From Flammeovirgaceae bacterium UBA6059 (GTDB lineage Bacteria > Bacteroidota > Bacteroidia > Cytophagales > Cyclobacteriaceae), in the NCBI GenBank assembly GCA_002435755.1, contig DIYH01000030.1, forward strand, positions 75,487 through 139,486: DNA of 64,000 bases. The letters are read 5' to 3'. Below the pieces are notes generated by a model that saw nothing but the letters and a program-made list of their open reading frames with translations, was not told where the DNA came from and made no database searches. Shown here one piece after another: positions 1-8,909 of the stretch (positions are counted from its first letter, which is position 1; every line of letters begins with the position of its first letter). The position numbers and the translations under genes are program-made.

Positions 1-68
1 TGATCAGCTTCAAAGGCATGAGAAAAACCAATACCTAAAGCAAACAATAATGGAAGCATTGACTCCAT
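1..68 (-). CDS. Nickel/cobalt permease-like protein, 5' fragment
   Basis: Only the first 22 codons lie in the window. The ATG (66-68) follows the NHL-protein stop codon after two bases, so it is almost certainly the next cistron of the hydrogenase operon. The visible peptide is a hydrophobic segment ending in GFSHAFEAD, with the next codon starting CA (His or Gln). Family knowledge: nickel/cobalt transporters of the NiCoT/UreH/RcnA type carry an H-A-x-x-A-D-H signature in their first or second membrane helix. Importing nickel for the [NiFe] active site would fit the context. The exact subfamily cannot be decided from 22 residues. Confidence 0.65.
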   Translation of the reverse strand, partial: MESMLPLLFALGIGFSHAFEAD

Positions 69-70
69 AA

Positions 71-1177
71 TCAGATATTCAGTTCGTTAATTATTACCCT
101 ATGATTACCGGTATCAGCTATAGCAAGATTATTGCCTTCAATAGCCATAGCAAAAGGCCAATAGAGTGCAGATTCAGTACTATTGTTATTCCCGGCATTC
201 TCACTCCCGGTCGTAAAATCTGGCTGGCCTATCAGGTCTGATGCAGCATCATTATTCTGTCTGGGGATCACAGGATGCCATTTAATACGGCTGTTAGCTG
301 TATCCACAACCATGATCCCATCCTTATAAAAATGGCTGTCGTAGCACCAGTTCAGCGACTTTTCGTTGGGCAAGAAAGAATACTGGTTTTGACCACAAGC
401 CGCTATATCAGGCTGCCCAATGATCAAATCAGGTTTTCCAAGTCCCCTGGCTTTTTTCCAATTCTTCCAAACTAACACTCTGAAATATTGGGTGTCTGTG
501 ATTGCCAATGTGCCATCTCCCTTTACCCTTACGCTATACGGCCATATAGCCTGGTCGGGCTCATAGTCCCTATCGGAAAAATCGGCCTTGCCTAAGACCA
601 TGTCAGCAGCTGCAGTATTGGATTGCGGTAACTCTCGAAAGTAGAGTACACGTCGGTTCCCAGTATCAGCTATCCAAAGCTGCTCCCCATCACTATGAAC
701 CCCGTATGGCCAGTAAAGAGTACTGGCTGTAGGGTCAGAGCCAAGCCCTTTCACATTAGGTTCATTCGAGCAGAAATCAGGTTGACCTACAACTACATCA
801 GCCGGTTGACCATTTTTATTTGGCATCTCATGCCATATCAGTACTCTGTGATTCCAGGCATCTGCTACAATCAGGCGGTAACCATCTGACCATATACCAG
901 ATGGGTACTGGAGTGAAGAAGCCGAAATAACATCATGGTCGTTCCGGGCTATTGCCTCCTGACTTGTCTGTCCAAGTACAACATCAGGGTCACAAAACTC
1001 TCCTTTGGGTAACTGGTTCCATATAAAAACCCGGTTCTGTCCCGTGTCTGCAACAATAAGCTTACTTTGGGTAAGCCATACCCCCCTTGGTGCCAAAAAA
1101 GGTTTGCTGAATGGTCCTTTGAAGATGTTGACTACATCAGATATAGTACTTGATATGCCTACCTCTTCAACTAGCAT
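71..1177 (-). CDS. NHL-repeat beta-propeller protein of the hydrogenase operon
   Basis: A 368-aa protein with about six NHL-type repeats. Each is recognisable by a D-T/A-x-N-x-R-V-x-x-W core (for example VADTGQNRVFIW, VADAWNHRVLIW, IADTGNRRVLYF, IADTGNHRVII) and suggests a six-bladed propeller. A second periodic motif, D-x-x-x-G-Q-P-D-F, recurs five times between blades. There is no signal peptide or membrane helix, so it is probably cytoplasmic, like the hydrogenase. Its start overlaps the hypE stop by 7 nt, indicating translational coupling. NHL and TPR genes are known companions of group 2a hydrogenases in other phyla. The molecular role is unknown; scaffold or electron-transfer partner are possibilities, not conclusions. 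Confidence 0.85.
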   Translation of the reverse strand: MLVEEVGISSTISDVVNIFKGPFSKPFLAPRGVWLTQSKLIVADTGQNRVFIWNQLPKGEFCDPDVVLGQTSQEAIARNDHDVISASSLQYPSGIWSDGYRLIVADAWNHRVLIWHEMPNKNGQPADVVVGQPDFCSNEPNVKGLGSDPTASTLYWPYGVHSDGEQLWIADTGNRRVLYFRELPQSNTAAADMVLGKADFSDRDYEPDQAIWPYSVRVKGDGTLAITDTQYFRVLVWKNWKKARGLGKPDLIIGQPDIAACGQNQYSFLPNEKSLNWCYDSHFYKDGIMVVDTANSRIKWHPVIPRQNNDAASDLIGQPDFTTGSENAGNNNSTESALYWPFAMAIEGNNLAIADTGNHRVIINELNI

Positions 1178-2223
1178 ATTCTTGGAAGTTGTTCTCCTGG
1201 CAACATGTTGACCACTCGTCTACCGCCAATAGTGCTTTGCAATATGACCTGTCCGGAGTGATCTTCGACCACCTCTCCTATGATCTGTGCTCGTTCCGTC
1301 TCCTCCCATGACTTGATCATGTCCAGACACTCTTCAGCTACTGATGCGTCTACAAACGCAAGAAACAACCCCTCATTTGCCACATACAACGGATCTAGGC
1401 CGAGCATCTCACATGCTCCTTCCACTTGTTCATCTATAGGTAGTGACTGTTGACTGATATCTATTCCAATTTTGGATGACTTACATATTTCCGATAGGAC
1501 TGTACCTACTCCCCCCCGCGTAGGGTCGCGCATCAAATGAATGTTTTCACCATAATGATCCAGTATGTCCCTTGTGATATGGTTCAGGTTGCGCGTATCG
1601 CTTTCAATCTCAGTCTCAAACTCCAAACCATCTCTCACTGACATGATGGCAATGCCATGCTGAGCGATAGGTCCACTGACGATGATCTTATCTCCTGTTT
1701 TGATATTTCTTTCGGCGATTTGTGCGTCAGGATGTAGCTCACCGATCCCGGTAGTGTTGATAAAGATACCATCCCCTTTTCCTTTCTCAACCACTTTTGT
1801 ATCACCCGTCACCACTTTCACACCTGCCTGCTCACAGGCAAACTTGATGGACACCAGAATGTCCCAGAACAATTTCATACTCAAGCCCTCTTCGATGATA
1901 AAGGACAATGAGAGATACTTTGGTATCGCACCACACATGGCAAGGTCGTTGACCGTACCATTGACAGCCAGTTCGCCTATATCCCCCCCAGGAAAGAATA
2001 TTGGGGATACAACAAAGCTATCGGTGGTCATCGCTATCTGACCCTTGATATTCAAAAAAGCTCCATCGTGCTTTTCGTTGAGAATATCATTTTCCAGTAG
2101 GTCGAAAACGCCAGAGTCTAACAGCTTGTGTGTCAACAAGCCTCCACTACCATGCCCCAATGTGATCACATCAAAGTCAAGCGTTGGTAATGGGCATTGC
2201 GCACGCATTTTGATAGCCGTCAT
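1171..2223 (-). CDS. hypE: Hydrogenase maturation protein HypE (thiocarbamate dehydratase)
   Basis: HypE accepts a carbamoyl group from HypF on its C-terminal cysteine and dehydrates it with ATP to the thiocyanate that becomes the CN ligands of the Fe(CN)2CO centre. The 350-aa length is normal. The C-terminus ends in the diagnostic P-R-I-C tail. The N-terminal GHGSGGLLTHKLL stretch is the conserved PurM-like start, and RDPTRGGVGTVLSE is the family's nucleotide-binding signature. It overlaps hypD by 4 nt (2220-2223) and the downstream NHL gene by 7 nt. Nothing essential is missing. Confidence 0.97.
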   Translation of the reverse strand: MTAIKMRAQCPLPTLDFDVITLGHGSGGLLTHKLLDSGVFDLLENDILNEKHDGAFLNIKGQIAMTTDSFVVSPIFFPGGDIGELAVNGTVNDLAMCGAIPKYLSLSFIIEEGLSMKLFWDILVSIKFACEQAGVKVVTGDTKVVEKGKGDGIFINTTGIGELHPDAQIAERNIKTGDKIIVSGPIAQHGIAIMSVRDGLEFETEIESDTRNLNHITRDILDHYGENIHLMRDPTRGGVGTVLSEICKSSKIGIDISQQSLPIDEQVEGACEMLGLDPLYVANEGLFLAFVDASVAEECLDMIKSWEETERAQIIGEVVEDHSGQVILQSTIGGRRVVNMLPGEQLPRIC

Positions 2224-3326
2224 ACTACTTCCTCCTCTGATTCAATATTGGCAAAGTGATAATATGCGGCACAGGCGCCCTCAGTAGAAACCATAGGTGC
2301 GCCGAGCGGATTTGAAGGGGTACACTTTTTTCCAAACTGGCTGCATTCATGAGGCTTTTTGAGTCCTTTGAGCACCTGGCCTGCTATACAGTCAGCACAT
2401 TCCGGTACCTTTTCCACCTTCACTTCAAAGCGCTTATTAGCATCATAATGCTCCAGCTCGCGTCTCACCTCATAGCCGCTCATCGGTATGGTGCCGATTC
2501 CTCGCCATTCTCTGTCGGCAATCTTGAATACACGCTTAATTAAGTCTTGAGCATTGGTATTACCCTTCGACTCAACTATCCTGCTATATTGGTTATCTAC
2601 TTTTGCTTCTCCCTTCTCCAGTTGTTCTACAGTCATTAATATTCCCTGGAGCAGGTCTACCGGCTCAAAACCTGTAGCCACTATAGGAATATTGTACTCC
2701 TCAGATATAGGATAATACTCCTCAAGACCCATGATCGCGCATACATGCCCGGCAGCAAGAAATCCCTGTATAAGATTTTCATCATCAGCGAGTATAGCCC
2801 GCATTGCGGGTGGCACAAGTACGTGAGAAGCAAGAATGGAGTAGTTAGTGACATTGGAGCGAATGGCATGGACCACTGAAAGCGCGTTTGCCGGAGCGGT
2901 CGTCTCAAAACCTACCGCAAAGAATACGACCTCTTTATCAGGGTTTTGCTCAGCTAACTTGACAGCCTCCAGAGGAGAATACAAGATCCTCACATCAGCG
3001 CCGTTGGCCTTGGCTTGCAGCAAACTGCGTTCGGAACCTGGTACTCGTAGCATGTCACCAAAAGAGCAGAGGATCACCTCCTCCTGCTCAGCCAGATAAA
3101 TGGCCTTATCAATAAGGTTTAATGGAGTAACACATACCGGACAACCTGGCCCATGAACCATAGTGATCTTATCCGGGAGTAAATTCAGGATGCCATTTTT
3201 GACCAGACTATGTGTCTGGCCACCACATACTTCCATGATAGTCCATGGCTGAGTAGTAATGGCATGCAATCGCTCTAAATACTTGTTGACCAGTTCAGGG
3301 TTTCTATATTCCGATAGGTATTTCAT
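2220..3326 (-). CDS. hypD: Hydrogenase maturation protein HypD
   Basis: HypD is the [4Fe-4S] scaffold on which, together with HypC, the Fe(CN)2CO unit is assembled. The 368-aa protein has the family motifs in order: CGGQTHSLVKNG near residue 35, GPGCPVCVTP near 80, GFETTAPANAL near 150, and GxEPVD near 220. The cysteine-rich C-terminal third (CADCIAGQVL, CSQFGKKCTP) ligates the cluster. The start overlaps the hypC stop by 4 nt, as expected for partners that form a complex. This is the standard C-D-E order. Confidence 0.97.
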   Translation of the reverse strand: MKYLSEYRNPELVNKYLERLHAITTQPWTIMEVCGGQTHSLVKNGILNLLPDKITMVHGPGCPVCVTPLNLIDKAIYLAEQEEVILCSFGDMLRVPGSERSLLQAKANGADVRILYSPLEAVKLAEQNPDKEVVFFAVGFETTAPANALSVVHAIRSNVTNYSILASHVLVPPAMRAILADDENLIQGFLAAGHVCAIMGLEEYYPISEEYNIPIVATGFEPVDLLQGILMTVEQLEKGEAKVDNQYSRIVESKGNTNAQDLIKRVFKIADREWRGIGTIPMSGYEVRRELEHYDANKRFEVKVEKVPECADCIAGQVLKGLKKPHECSQFGKKCTPSNPLGAPMVSTEGACAAYYHFANIESEEEVV

Positions 3327-3580
3327 AGCTCTTCAGGGTTTAGTTCATCTAATTCTCCTGCCTCCTTAAGATATTGGAAAGTCTCTGCAGCCTCTTTTTC
3401 GTTGACTACCGAAATGGCGACCCCTACATGGACCAGCACATAGTCGCCGATCTGCGCGTGAGGAACCATCTCCAGACTCGCCTCTTTCATAATGCCACCA
3501 AAATTGACTTTGGCCATTCTTACCGTCCCCCCATGAAGTTCATCGATGGAAGCGACCTTACCGGGAATTGCTAAACACAT
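3323..3580 (-). CDS. hypC: Hydrogenase maturation chaperone HypC
   Basis: An 85-aa HypC/HybG-type chaperone. It starts MCLAIPGKV; after Met removal the N-terminal Cys binds the iron centre and HypD, and it later contacts the hydrogenase large-subunit precursor. The OB-fold core GDYVLVHVGVAISVV is typical. The ATG lies inside the 3' end of hypF (23-nt overlap), so translation is probably coupled. Only one hypC paralogue is present, which fits a single hydrogenase in this locus. Confidence 0.96.
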   Translation of the reverse strand: MCLAIPGKVASIDELHGGTVRMAKVNFGGIMKEASLEMVPHAQIGDYVLVHVGVAISVVNEKEAAETFQYLKEAGELDELNPEEL

Positions 3581-5876
3581 AGTTGTCTTCGATTTTAAGG
3601 TTATTCAAGGATCTTAATTGGATGTGGTAGTGAGCCAGCTGCCCAAACGAGATGTTCTCATCATTGGGGCTCAACTGCTTATGGAAATACAGCTCAAACT
3701 CATGTCCAAGCCTTTGATCTATCAATTGTACGAGTAGTGCATTTTGAAAAACTCCTCCTGAAAATGCCAGATGCTGTAGGTCGTAGTGAAGTGCAACGGC
3801 CCTGATCAAATCGACTAATGCTAAATGAAATTTAAAAGCTATAATAGAGGGAGGACACTGTTCATTCAGATCCTTCAACATTTCTATGAACAGCGTGCAG
3901 GTATCAATTTTTGAATTGCTATAATTGATTTTATAACCGACCTGATCAGATTCATTGCACCATCTCGCACTTTGCTCAAGCAGCATTGCAGCCTGCCCTT
4001 CATAAGTCGATTGATCAATAAGTCCAATCAAACATGCCACAGCATCAAAGAGTCTTCCTACACTACTACTCTTAATAGTATTGGATCTGATAAGGCTTTT
4101 GTACACTCTCCATTCTTCTTCTGAGAATTTGTCACGCAATAGCTCTTCAAGGCCCGGTATCTCGGACAGATAAGCTAAAGCCGCAATCCTAGGCTCGCGG
4201 GACATCTTATCTGAGGCAAGATGTGGTACATAGCCCAGATGATTGATTCTCTCAATTTCATCATTCTGGTAAGTGAAGAACTCTCCGCCCCAGATATGAC
4301 CATCCGTACCATACCCTGTACCGTCCCATATGACACCCATGATGCGATGGTCCGTTTTGAGCAAGTCGTTTTCTTGAAGCACCGCAGCAAAGTGGGCTTC
4401 ATGATGCTGTATCTGTATTAGGGGAACATCGAGTGCGTCTGAATACTCCTGACCAAGTTGGTTGACGAAATAGCCCGGATGGGAGTCAGTTAGTATACCT
4501 CTTGTCCGGAAGTCAACCAGTTGTGTGAGATGTGTGAGTGTGTGCTTGTAGGCGGTCTGAGACTCAAAGCTGTCCAAACTGCCGAAGTACTGACTTACAT
4601 GCCAAAGGTTTCCACAGGCCAAGGCCACACTGCCTTTCATATGGGCACCCAGGGCCAGCCAACCTTCCTCCGAGTAGTCCGGAAGAGCTCCAAAGTAAGA
4701 GGGGGCGTACCCTCGGGACCTTCTTATCAGAATGTGCCTTTCTCCAGTGTAAGCAACCACAGAGTCATCTTGTGGTATGGTAATCTCCCTATCGTGCATC
4801 AGCACCATATCAGCAATACCATTAAGAAGGCACTCAGCTTCTTCATCAAGGTAAAGGATGGGTGAACCGGAAATATTAGCACTGGTTGCAACTAACGCCT
4901 CGTCGAACTCTTGAGCTATAAGCTGAAGTAGCGGCGCATATGGAAGCATTACACCAAGCGTATCAAGCCCGGGAGAGATCGCACCGAATGCTATGGCATT
5001 AGAATCATTCTTCCTATTAAGCAAAAGGATCGGCGCTTCAGGTGAGTTGAGCACTTCAATCCGTCTTTCCTCAAGGTGGCAATCGCGATGGATAGTTGCT
5101 ATGTTGGGATACATAACTGCAAATGGCTTATGTGGCCTACTCTTACGATTTCTCAGTGCTGCGACCACATCGTCACTAGATGCATCACACAGGAGCAAAT
5201 AGCCTCCTATTCCTTTAATCGCTACAATTTGGCCACCCTTTAAGCTCTCAATCGCTTTTTGCAGGGCAAGTTCTCCATTGGTTTCAATATCACTACTTGC
5301 AATTCTCAGTTTCAACTTAATACCACAGTCCTTGCATGAGTTAGTCTGAGAGAAAAAACGCCTGTCGTCAACATCGTTATATTCTGCCTTGCAAGCCGCA
5401 CACATACGGAATGCTGACATAGTGGTCATATCCCTGTCGTAAGGTGTGGACGACTGTACTGAATATCTGGGTCCACACTGTGTACAGGTGATAAAGGGGT
5501 ACTGATATCGCCGATCCGAATGGTCCGCTAATTCTTTCCTACACGATTCGCACAAAGCAAAATCAGGAGCAATCTTAAGCCCATCTACGTGACATTGATC
5601 GTCACTTTCAAGAATACTAAAGCCGTCAAAGGCTCGAGGATCAGTAGACTTCAGAGCTGTACGCTCTATGATAGAGCGTGAAGGCTTGTTCTTAACAATT
5701 TCACGCTCGAATAGCTGCGCTTCTTCTATACTGTCACATTCGAAATAGATGTGCACTCCATCATTTCCATTACTAACAGCACCTTCCAGATGGAAATGCT
5801 TGGCCAGATTGTACACAGTGGGTCGAAAACCGACCCCCTGTACCCTACCGGTAATATGGAGATGAAAGGTCGACAA
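3558..5876 (-). CDS. hypF: Carbamoyltransferase HypF
   Basis: HypF makes carbamoyl-adenylate from carbamoyl phosphate and ATP and transfers the carbamoyl group to HypE. The 772-aa protein shows the full domain order: N-terminal acylphosphatase (GRVQGVGFRP, residues 9-18), two zinc-finger motifs (CESC with CTQC, and CAAC with CKDC, about residues 108-185), a YrdC-like domain (about 200-380), and a Kae1-like carbamoyltransferase domain with the H-H-E-A-H metal motif (near residue 478). Length is normal for the family. It lies 6 nt after hypB and overlaps hypC. Confidence 0.97.
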   Translation of the reverse strand: MSTFHLHITGRVQGVGFRPTVYNLAKHFHLEGAVSNGNDGVHIYFECDSIEEAQLFEREIVKNKPSRSIIERTALKSTDPRAFDGFSILESDDQCHVDGLKIAPDFALCESCRKELADHSDRRYQYPFITCTQCGPRYSVQSSTPYDRDMTTMSAFRMCAACKAEYNDVDDRRFFSQTNSCKDCGIKLKLRIASSDIETNGELALQKAIESLKGGQIVAIKGIGGYLLLCDASSDDVVAALRNRKSRPHKPFAVMYPNIATIHRDCHLEERRIEVLNSPEAPILLLNRKNDSNAIAFGAISPGLDTLGVMLPYAPLLQLIAQEFDEALVATSANISGSPILYLDEEAECLLNGIADMVLMHDREITIPQDDSVVAYTGERHILIRRSRGYAPSYFGALPDYSEEGWLALGAHMKGSVALACGNLWHVSQYFGSLDSFESQTAYKHTLTHLTQLVDFRTRGILTDSHPGYFVNQLGQEYSDALDVPLIQIQHHEAHFAAVLQENDLLKTDHRIMGVIWDGTGYGTDGHIWGGEFFTYQNDEIERINHLGYVPHLASDKMSREPRIAALAYLSEIPGLEELLRDKFSEEEWRVYKSLIRSNTIKSSSVGRLFDAVACLIGLIDQSTYEGQAAMLLEQSARWCNESDQVGYKINYSNSKIDTCTLFIEMLKDLNEQCPPSIIAFKFHLALVDLIRAVALHYDLQHLAFSGGVFQNALLVQLIDQRLGHEFELYFHKQLSPNDENISFGQLAHYHIQLRSLNNLKIEDNYVFSNSR

Positions 5877-5882
5877 AATGGT

Positions 5883-6590
5883 CTAGGCTGGGACTCCTTT
5901 CTTCTCCTCCACTTTCTTGAGTATCCATTGACACCACTCATCAATCCCCTCACCTGTCGTGCTTGATACTTGCTGTACCTCAAGGTCGGCATTGATATCC
6001 CTCGCGTCCTTCGTTACGGCCTCTACCGAGAATGGAAGATATGGCAAAAGGTCTGCCTTAGACACCAGCATAAGGTCACTGGTTAAAAACATACGTGGGT
6101 ACTTCTTTGGCTTATCATCACCTTCGGTGCTCGCTATAAGTGTAACTCTATAGTCCTCACCTAGATCATAACTGGCAGGACACACAAGATTGCCTACATT
6201 CTCGATGATCAATACATCCACACCTTCAAGGTCAAGCCCTTCCATTCCTTGCCAAACCATCTGCGCCTCAAGGTGACATATGCCTCCCGTAACTATCTGT
6301 AGCGCATCAAGTCCTACATCTCTGAGTCGATCAGCATCTCTTTCTGTCTCTAAGTCACCGACCAATACTTTCATATTGATTTGATCTTGAAGTCGACGTG
6401 CCGTTTCCTGAAGCAAGGTGGTTTTACCAGATCCTGCTGAGGAAGTGATGTTGATCAGTAAGATATCTTTATCCTTCATTTGCTTCCGAATATTCTCTGC
6501 AACAAAGTCATTTGCCTTCAGCAAATTCATGGTCGTGTTATCGCATTGGACGGTTCCGCGAGCGGCTTTTGTTGATTTATCTACTGCCAT
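5883..6590 (-). CDS. hypB: Hydrogenase nickel-incorporation GTPase HypB
   Basis: HypB is a SIMIBI-class GTPase that works with HypA to insert nickel into the large-subunit precursor. The Walker A motif is SSAGSGKTTLL (around residues 50-60), and GGICHLEA carries the Cys-His pair of the metal site at the dimer interface. There is no histidine-rich stretch and no N-terminal CxxCGC motif, so it should not store nickel. I chose the ATG at 6590 (235 aa). A GTG at 6602 would add four residues. The 170-nt region upstream contains a palindrome shared with the hupS promoter region, so hypB probably begins a second transcription unit. Confidence 0.96.
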   Translation of the reverse strand: MAVDKSTKAARGTVQCDNTTMNLLKANDFVAENIRKQMKDKDILLINITSSAGSGKTTLLQETARRLQDQINMKVLVGDLETERDADRLRDVGLDALQIVTGGICHLEAQMVWQGMEGLDLEGVDVLIIENVGNLVCPASYDLGEDYRVTLIASTEGDDKPKKYPRMFLTSDLMLVSKADLLPYLPFSVEAVTKDARDINADLEVQQVSSTTGEGIDEWCQWILKKVEEKKGVPA

Positions 6591-6661
6591 AGGTAAGCGC
6601 ACTTTTTTGATTCGAATAAGAAGATTAATATAATTTTTCTAATAAAAAAGCACTTTTAGTC

Positions 6662-6681
6662 ATTAGAAAAATATTTCTAAT
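6662..6681. promoter_or_regulatory. Palindromic operator candidate upstream of hypB
   Basis: A perfect inverted repeat ATTAGAA-N6-TTCTAAT, inside the AT-rich gap between hypA and hypB. The same 7+7 palindrome with identical 6-nt spacing occurs upstream of hupS. Extra TTCTAAT half-sites lie at 6637-6643 and 6686-6692. It is a candidate binding site for a regulator that controls both units; the regulator is unidentified. Confidence 0.5.
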
Positions 6682-6775
6682 TATCTTCTAATAGACAAAT
6701 TAGAGCTAATGTTTAAATCTTTTTCACTAAGACTAAACAGAAATAGCAAATATTACTTTTTCAATAAAGAGGTGT

Positions 6776-7129
6776 TTAAGCAACAAGCTCGGAAAACTCT
6801 ACTTCCTTGATCAGTAGCTCTTTCCCACTTACAACATCGCTGGACGGTCGTCCGCACTCACATACAAACCTATAACCCTCAACCGCTGAATTCTTATCGC
6901 AAATCTCACAGTAGATCTGTACGTCGACCCATTCGATCTGGAGCTCTACATCCTTGTATTTCGGATTGTCTTGCTTGACTGCTTCAAATGCATTCTGCAT
7001 AAGAATAGGTTCTACATTGGCTAAAGCTCCCACTTGCATCTGCACTCTGATCAGACGACTCATTTCCTCCACGGAGAACTGATCTTCTAGTGTACTCAAC
7101 ATGTTCCGAACCAGAGATACTTCGTGCAT
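6776..7129 (-). CDS. hypA: Hydrogenase nickel metallochaperone HypA
   Basis: HypA delivers nickel to the large subunit in concert with HypB. The 117-aa protein begins MHE, whose His-2 is the nickel ligand. The C-terminal half has the zinc site: C-E-I-C at about residues 74-77, and a second pair written C-E-C. The usual family form of the second pair is CxxC, so one intervening residue is missing; the zinc can probably still be bound by four cysteines. Its start overlaps the upstream TPR gene stop by one base (TAATG). It is the last gene of the hupS-led unit, and a 170-nt gap follows. Confidence 0.93.
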   Translation of the reverse strand: MHEVSLVRNMLSTLEDQFSVEEMSRLIRVQMQVGALANVEPILMQNAFEAVKQDNPKYKDVELQIEWVDVQIYCEICDKNSAVEGYRFVCECGRPSSDVVSGKELLIKEVEFSELVA

Positions 7130-8598
7130 TAGTTAGCAATTTGAGATGAGAGCTTCTCAAGCTCAGATAAATGGTTTTCAGCAGAGTCAACAAAGTCGCT
7201 TTTTTTTGACAAAGCGATTACCTCATTAGCTGCTTTGCGCATATGGTCTATTCTCACAGACTCCATGGTGCTATTGATATTATTGGCCTCCCAGCATGCC
7301 TCTAGATAGTTGAGCAGCGTTAAAGCCCTCTCTTCAGGCAGGTCTTTTGTTCGTATGCTCAGTGCTTTTTCAAATAGCTCAATGGCCTTTTCTATATTAT
7401 CCGAGCGCAAGCTTACCGGGTAATTGAGCAACGCTGTTCCATAGTTTTGACATACTTTGGCATACTCGTAGGGAAAAGACTGCTCAGTATAGTAACCGAG
7501 TGCTTCTTTAAAAGAAGAAGCAGACACAGCGACCCAAATCGCTCTCTTCTGTTGCTCGGCAGGCATCTCGGCGTAAATGACACCTAGTTGATGATGTATT
7601 TCTGCAAAAATGTCGGGTGCTACTTCTTTCTTAAAAACAGCGAGTGCTTTCTGGTAAGATTTGATGGCCTCTTGGTACCACTGTGGTGCCCCTTGCTTTG
7701 CCCACTGGTACAATAACATAGCCATTGAGATATTCGTATTGGCCATCATCTCGGGCAGTTGCTCTGCCTGATAAAGTTCCTCAGCCTTCTTCAGATAAGT
7801 AAGGGCCTCCGAAAAATGATTATTCCTGAGAGCGACTCTCGACATTTCCGCTAAGATCTGGGCCTCAAGCACGGTAGCTCCGCTTTTCGAATAGAAATTG
7901 CGTATATCCAACATCATATCCTTGATAGAGTCGATATCATCAAGCTTGTGGTTTTCCAGTAGGAGTATTGACCTAACCCATTCCGATTTTAGGGCTATTC
8001 TTGATGCTTCCGGTAGCAGTTTCTCTTGAATCGCCTCATCAATCAAATCGGCAGCAGCTTCTAGTTCTCCAATATCCTGTAAGAAAATGCTGTAGTGAAG
8101 AAGACTGTAAGCATATTGTTCATCGCTTTCTGCATGTTCGAGAGCTTTCTTAAAACTTGATTCAAGTGTATCGACCACTTGGGCATCTGCGTAAAGCCCT
8201 AATACTGCCATATTGTGACATCTAAGTGGTTGATCAAATACTTCTGCCACGCTCTGTCTTGTAGCACTTCCCGAAATGAAAAGCTCAATTTGTCTACCTA
8301 ATTCAGAATCGCGACTAAGATTCAAGGCGTCTTCGTGTAGTCCTGAATAATAGAAAACAAGACTGATAAGATTTTCCTTGGTAAATTCAATTGATCTGCT
8401 AAATGAGAACGGCGGTGTTAGGTTAAACCAGTCAATGGGTACCTGAATACCATCCGGGGAGATGATAATATCAATAGTCGCCTGAACCTGTGGTGACTCC
8501 TCATTGATGATCTCAACCTGATCTCTCAACTGGTAGTCATCCAGATAAATACCCACTAAAGGTTGTAGGTCGGCAGTAGTCACCAATCTAATACTCAT
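7129..8598 (-). CDS. TPR-repeat protein of the hydrogenase operon
   Basis: A 489-aa protein without signal peptide or membrane helix. Residues 1 to about 120 form a non-repeat domain rich in beta-strand-like sequence. From about 130 on there is a run of helical pairs with TPR spacing (for example ALEHAESDEQYAYSLLHYSIF, EALTYLKKAEELYQAEQLPEM, ALLNYPVSLRSDNIEKAIELFEKAL shortened here to its start). It overlaps the 104-aa gene upstream by 4 nt and hypA by 1 nt. TPR proteins are recurrent in group 2a hydrogenase loci, but their function is not established. A protein-protein scaffold for enzyme assembly or localisation is an inference from fold and context. Confidence 0.8.
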   Translation of the reverse strand: MSIRLVTTADLQPLVGIYLDDYQLRDQVEIINEESPQVQATIDIIISPDGIQVPIDWFNLTPPFSFSRSIEFTKENLISLVFYYSGLHEDALNLSRDSELGRQIELFISGSATRQSVAEVFDQPLRCHNMAVLGLYADAQVVDTLESSFKKALEHAESDEQYAYSLLHYSIFLQDIGELEAAADLIDEAIQEKLLPEASRIALKSEWVRSILLLENHKLDDIDSIKDMMLDIRNFYSKSGATVLEAQILAEMSRVALRNNHFSEALTYLKKAEELYQAEQLPEMMANTNISMAMLLYQWAKQGAPQWYQEAIKSYQKALAVFKKEVAPDIFAEIHHQLGVIYAEMPAEQQKRAIWVAVSASSFKEALGYYTEQSFPYEYAKVCQNYGTALLNYPVSLRSDNIEKAIELFEKALSIRTKDLPEERALTLLNYLEACWEANNINSTMESVRIDHMRKAANEVIALSKKSDFVDSAENHLSELEKLSSQIAN

Positions 8599-8909
8599 GT
8601 CAAATCAATTTTTACAAATTTAGTATCTGAGTTGATCTCAAAATCAAGGTTGCGGTCTGTACTGTTGATTTCATAATCCATTAAGAGCCCATGGATAGCA
8701 GTGGCATAATCCCCTTGTTGATTGCGTATTTTAAGAAAGTACTGATCAGCTTTGTGGATTTTGGTGAACCAAGTATTGTCTACTGGCGCCAACAATAGCC
8801 GTTTGATATCATTCTGGTAAGAGAGCAATATGTATGGTGCCGTGATAGATAGGTGCCGGGCTAATTCTGCATCGATACAGATGTGACTCGATTTGAGCGC
8901 GACATTCAT
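8595..8909 (-). CDS. Uncharacterised 104-aa protein of the hydrogenase operon
   Basis: I do not recognise this family. The 104-aa protein has no signal peptide, membrane helix or cysteine cluster (one Cys only). The sequence reads as mostly beta strands, with a central aromatic stretch (NTWFTKIHKADQYFLKI). It overlaps both neighbours by 4 nt (protease upstream, TPR protein downstream), so all three are probably translated in coupled fashion. Its fixed place between the hydrogenase endopeptidase and HypA argues for a role in assembly of this hydrogenase. That is inference from context only. Confidence 0.7.
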   Translation of the reverse strand: MNVALKSSHICIDAELARHLSITAPYILLSYQNDIKRLLLAPVDNTWFTKIHKADQYFLKIRNQQGDYATAIHGLLMDYEINSTDRNLDFEINSDTKFVKIDLT

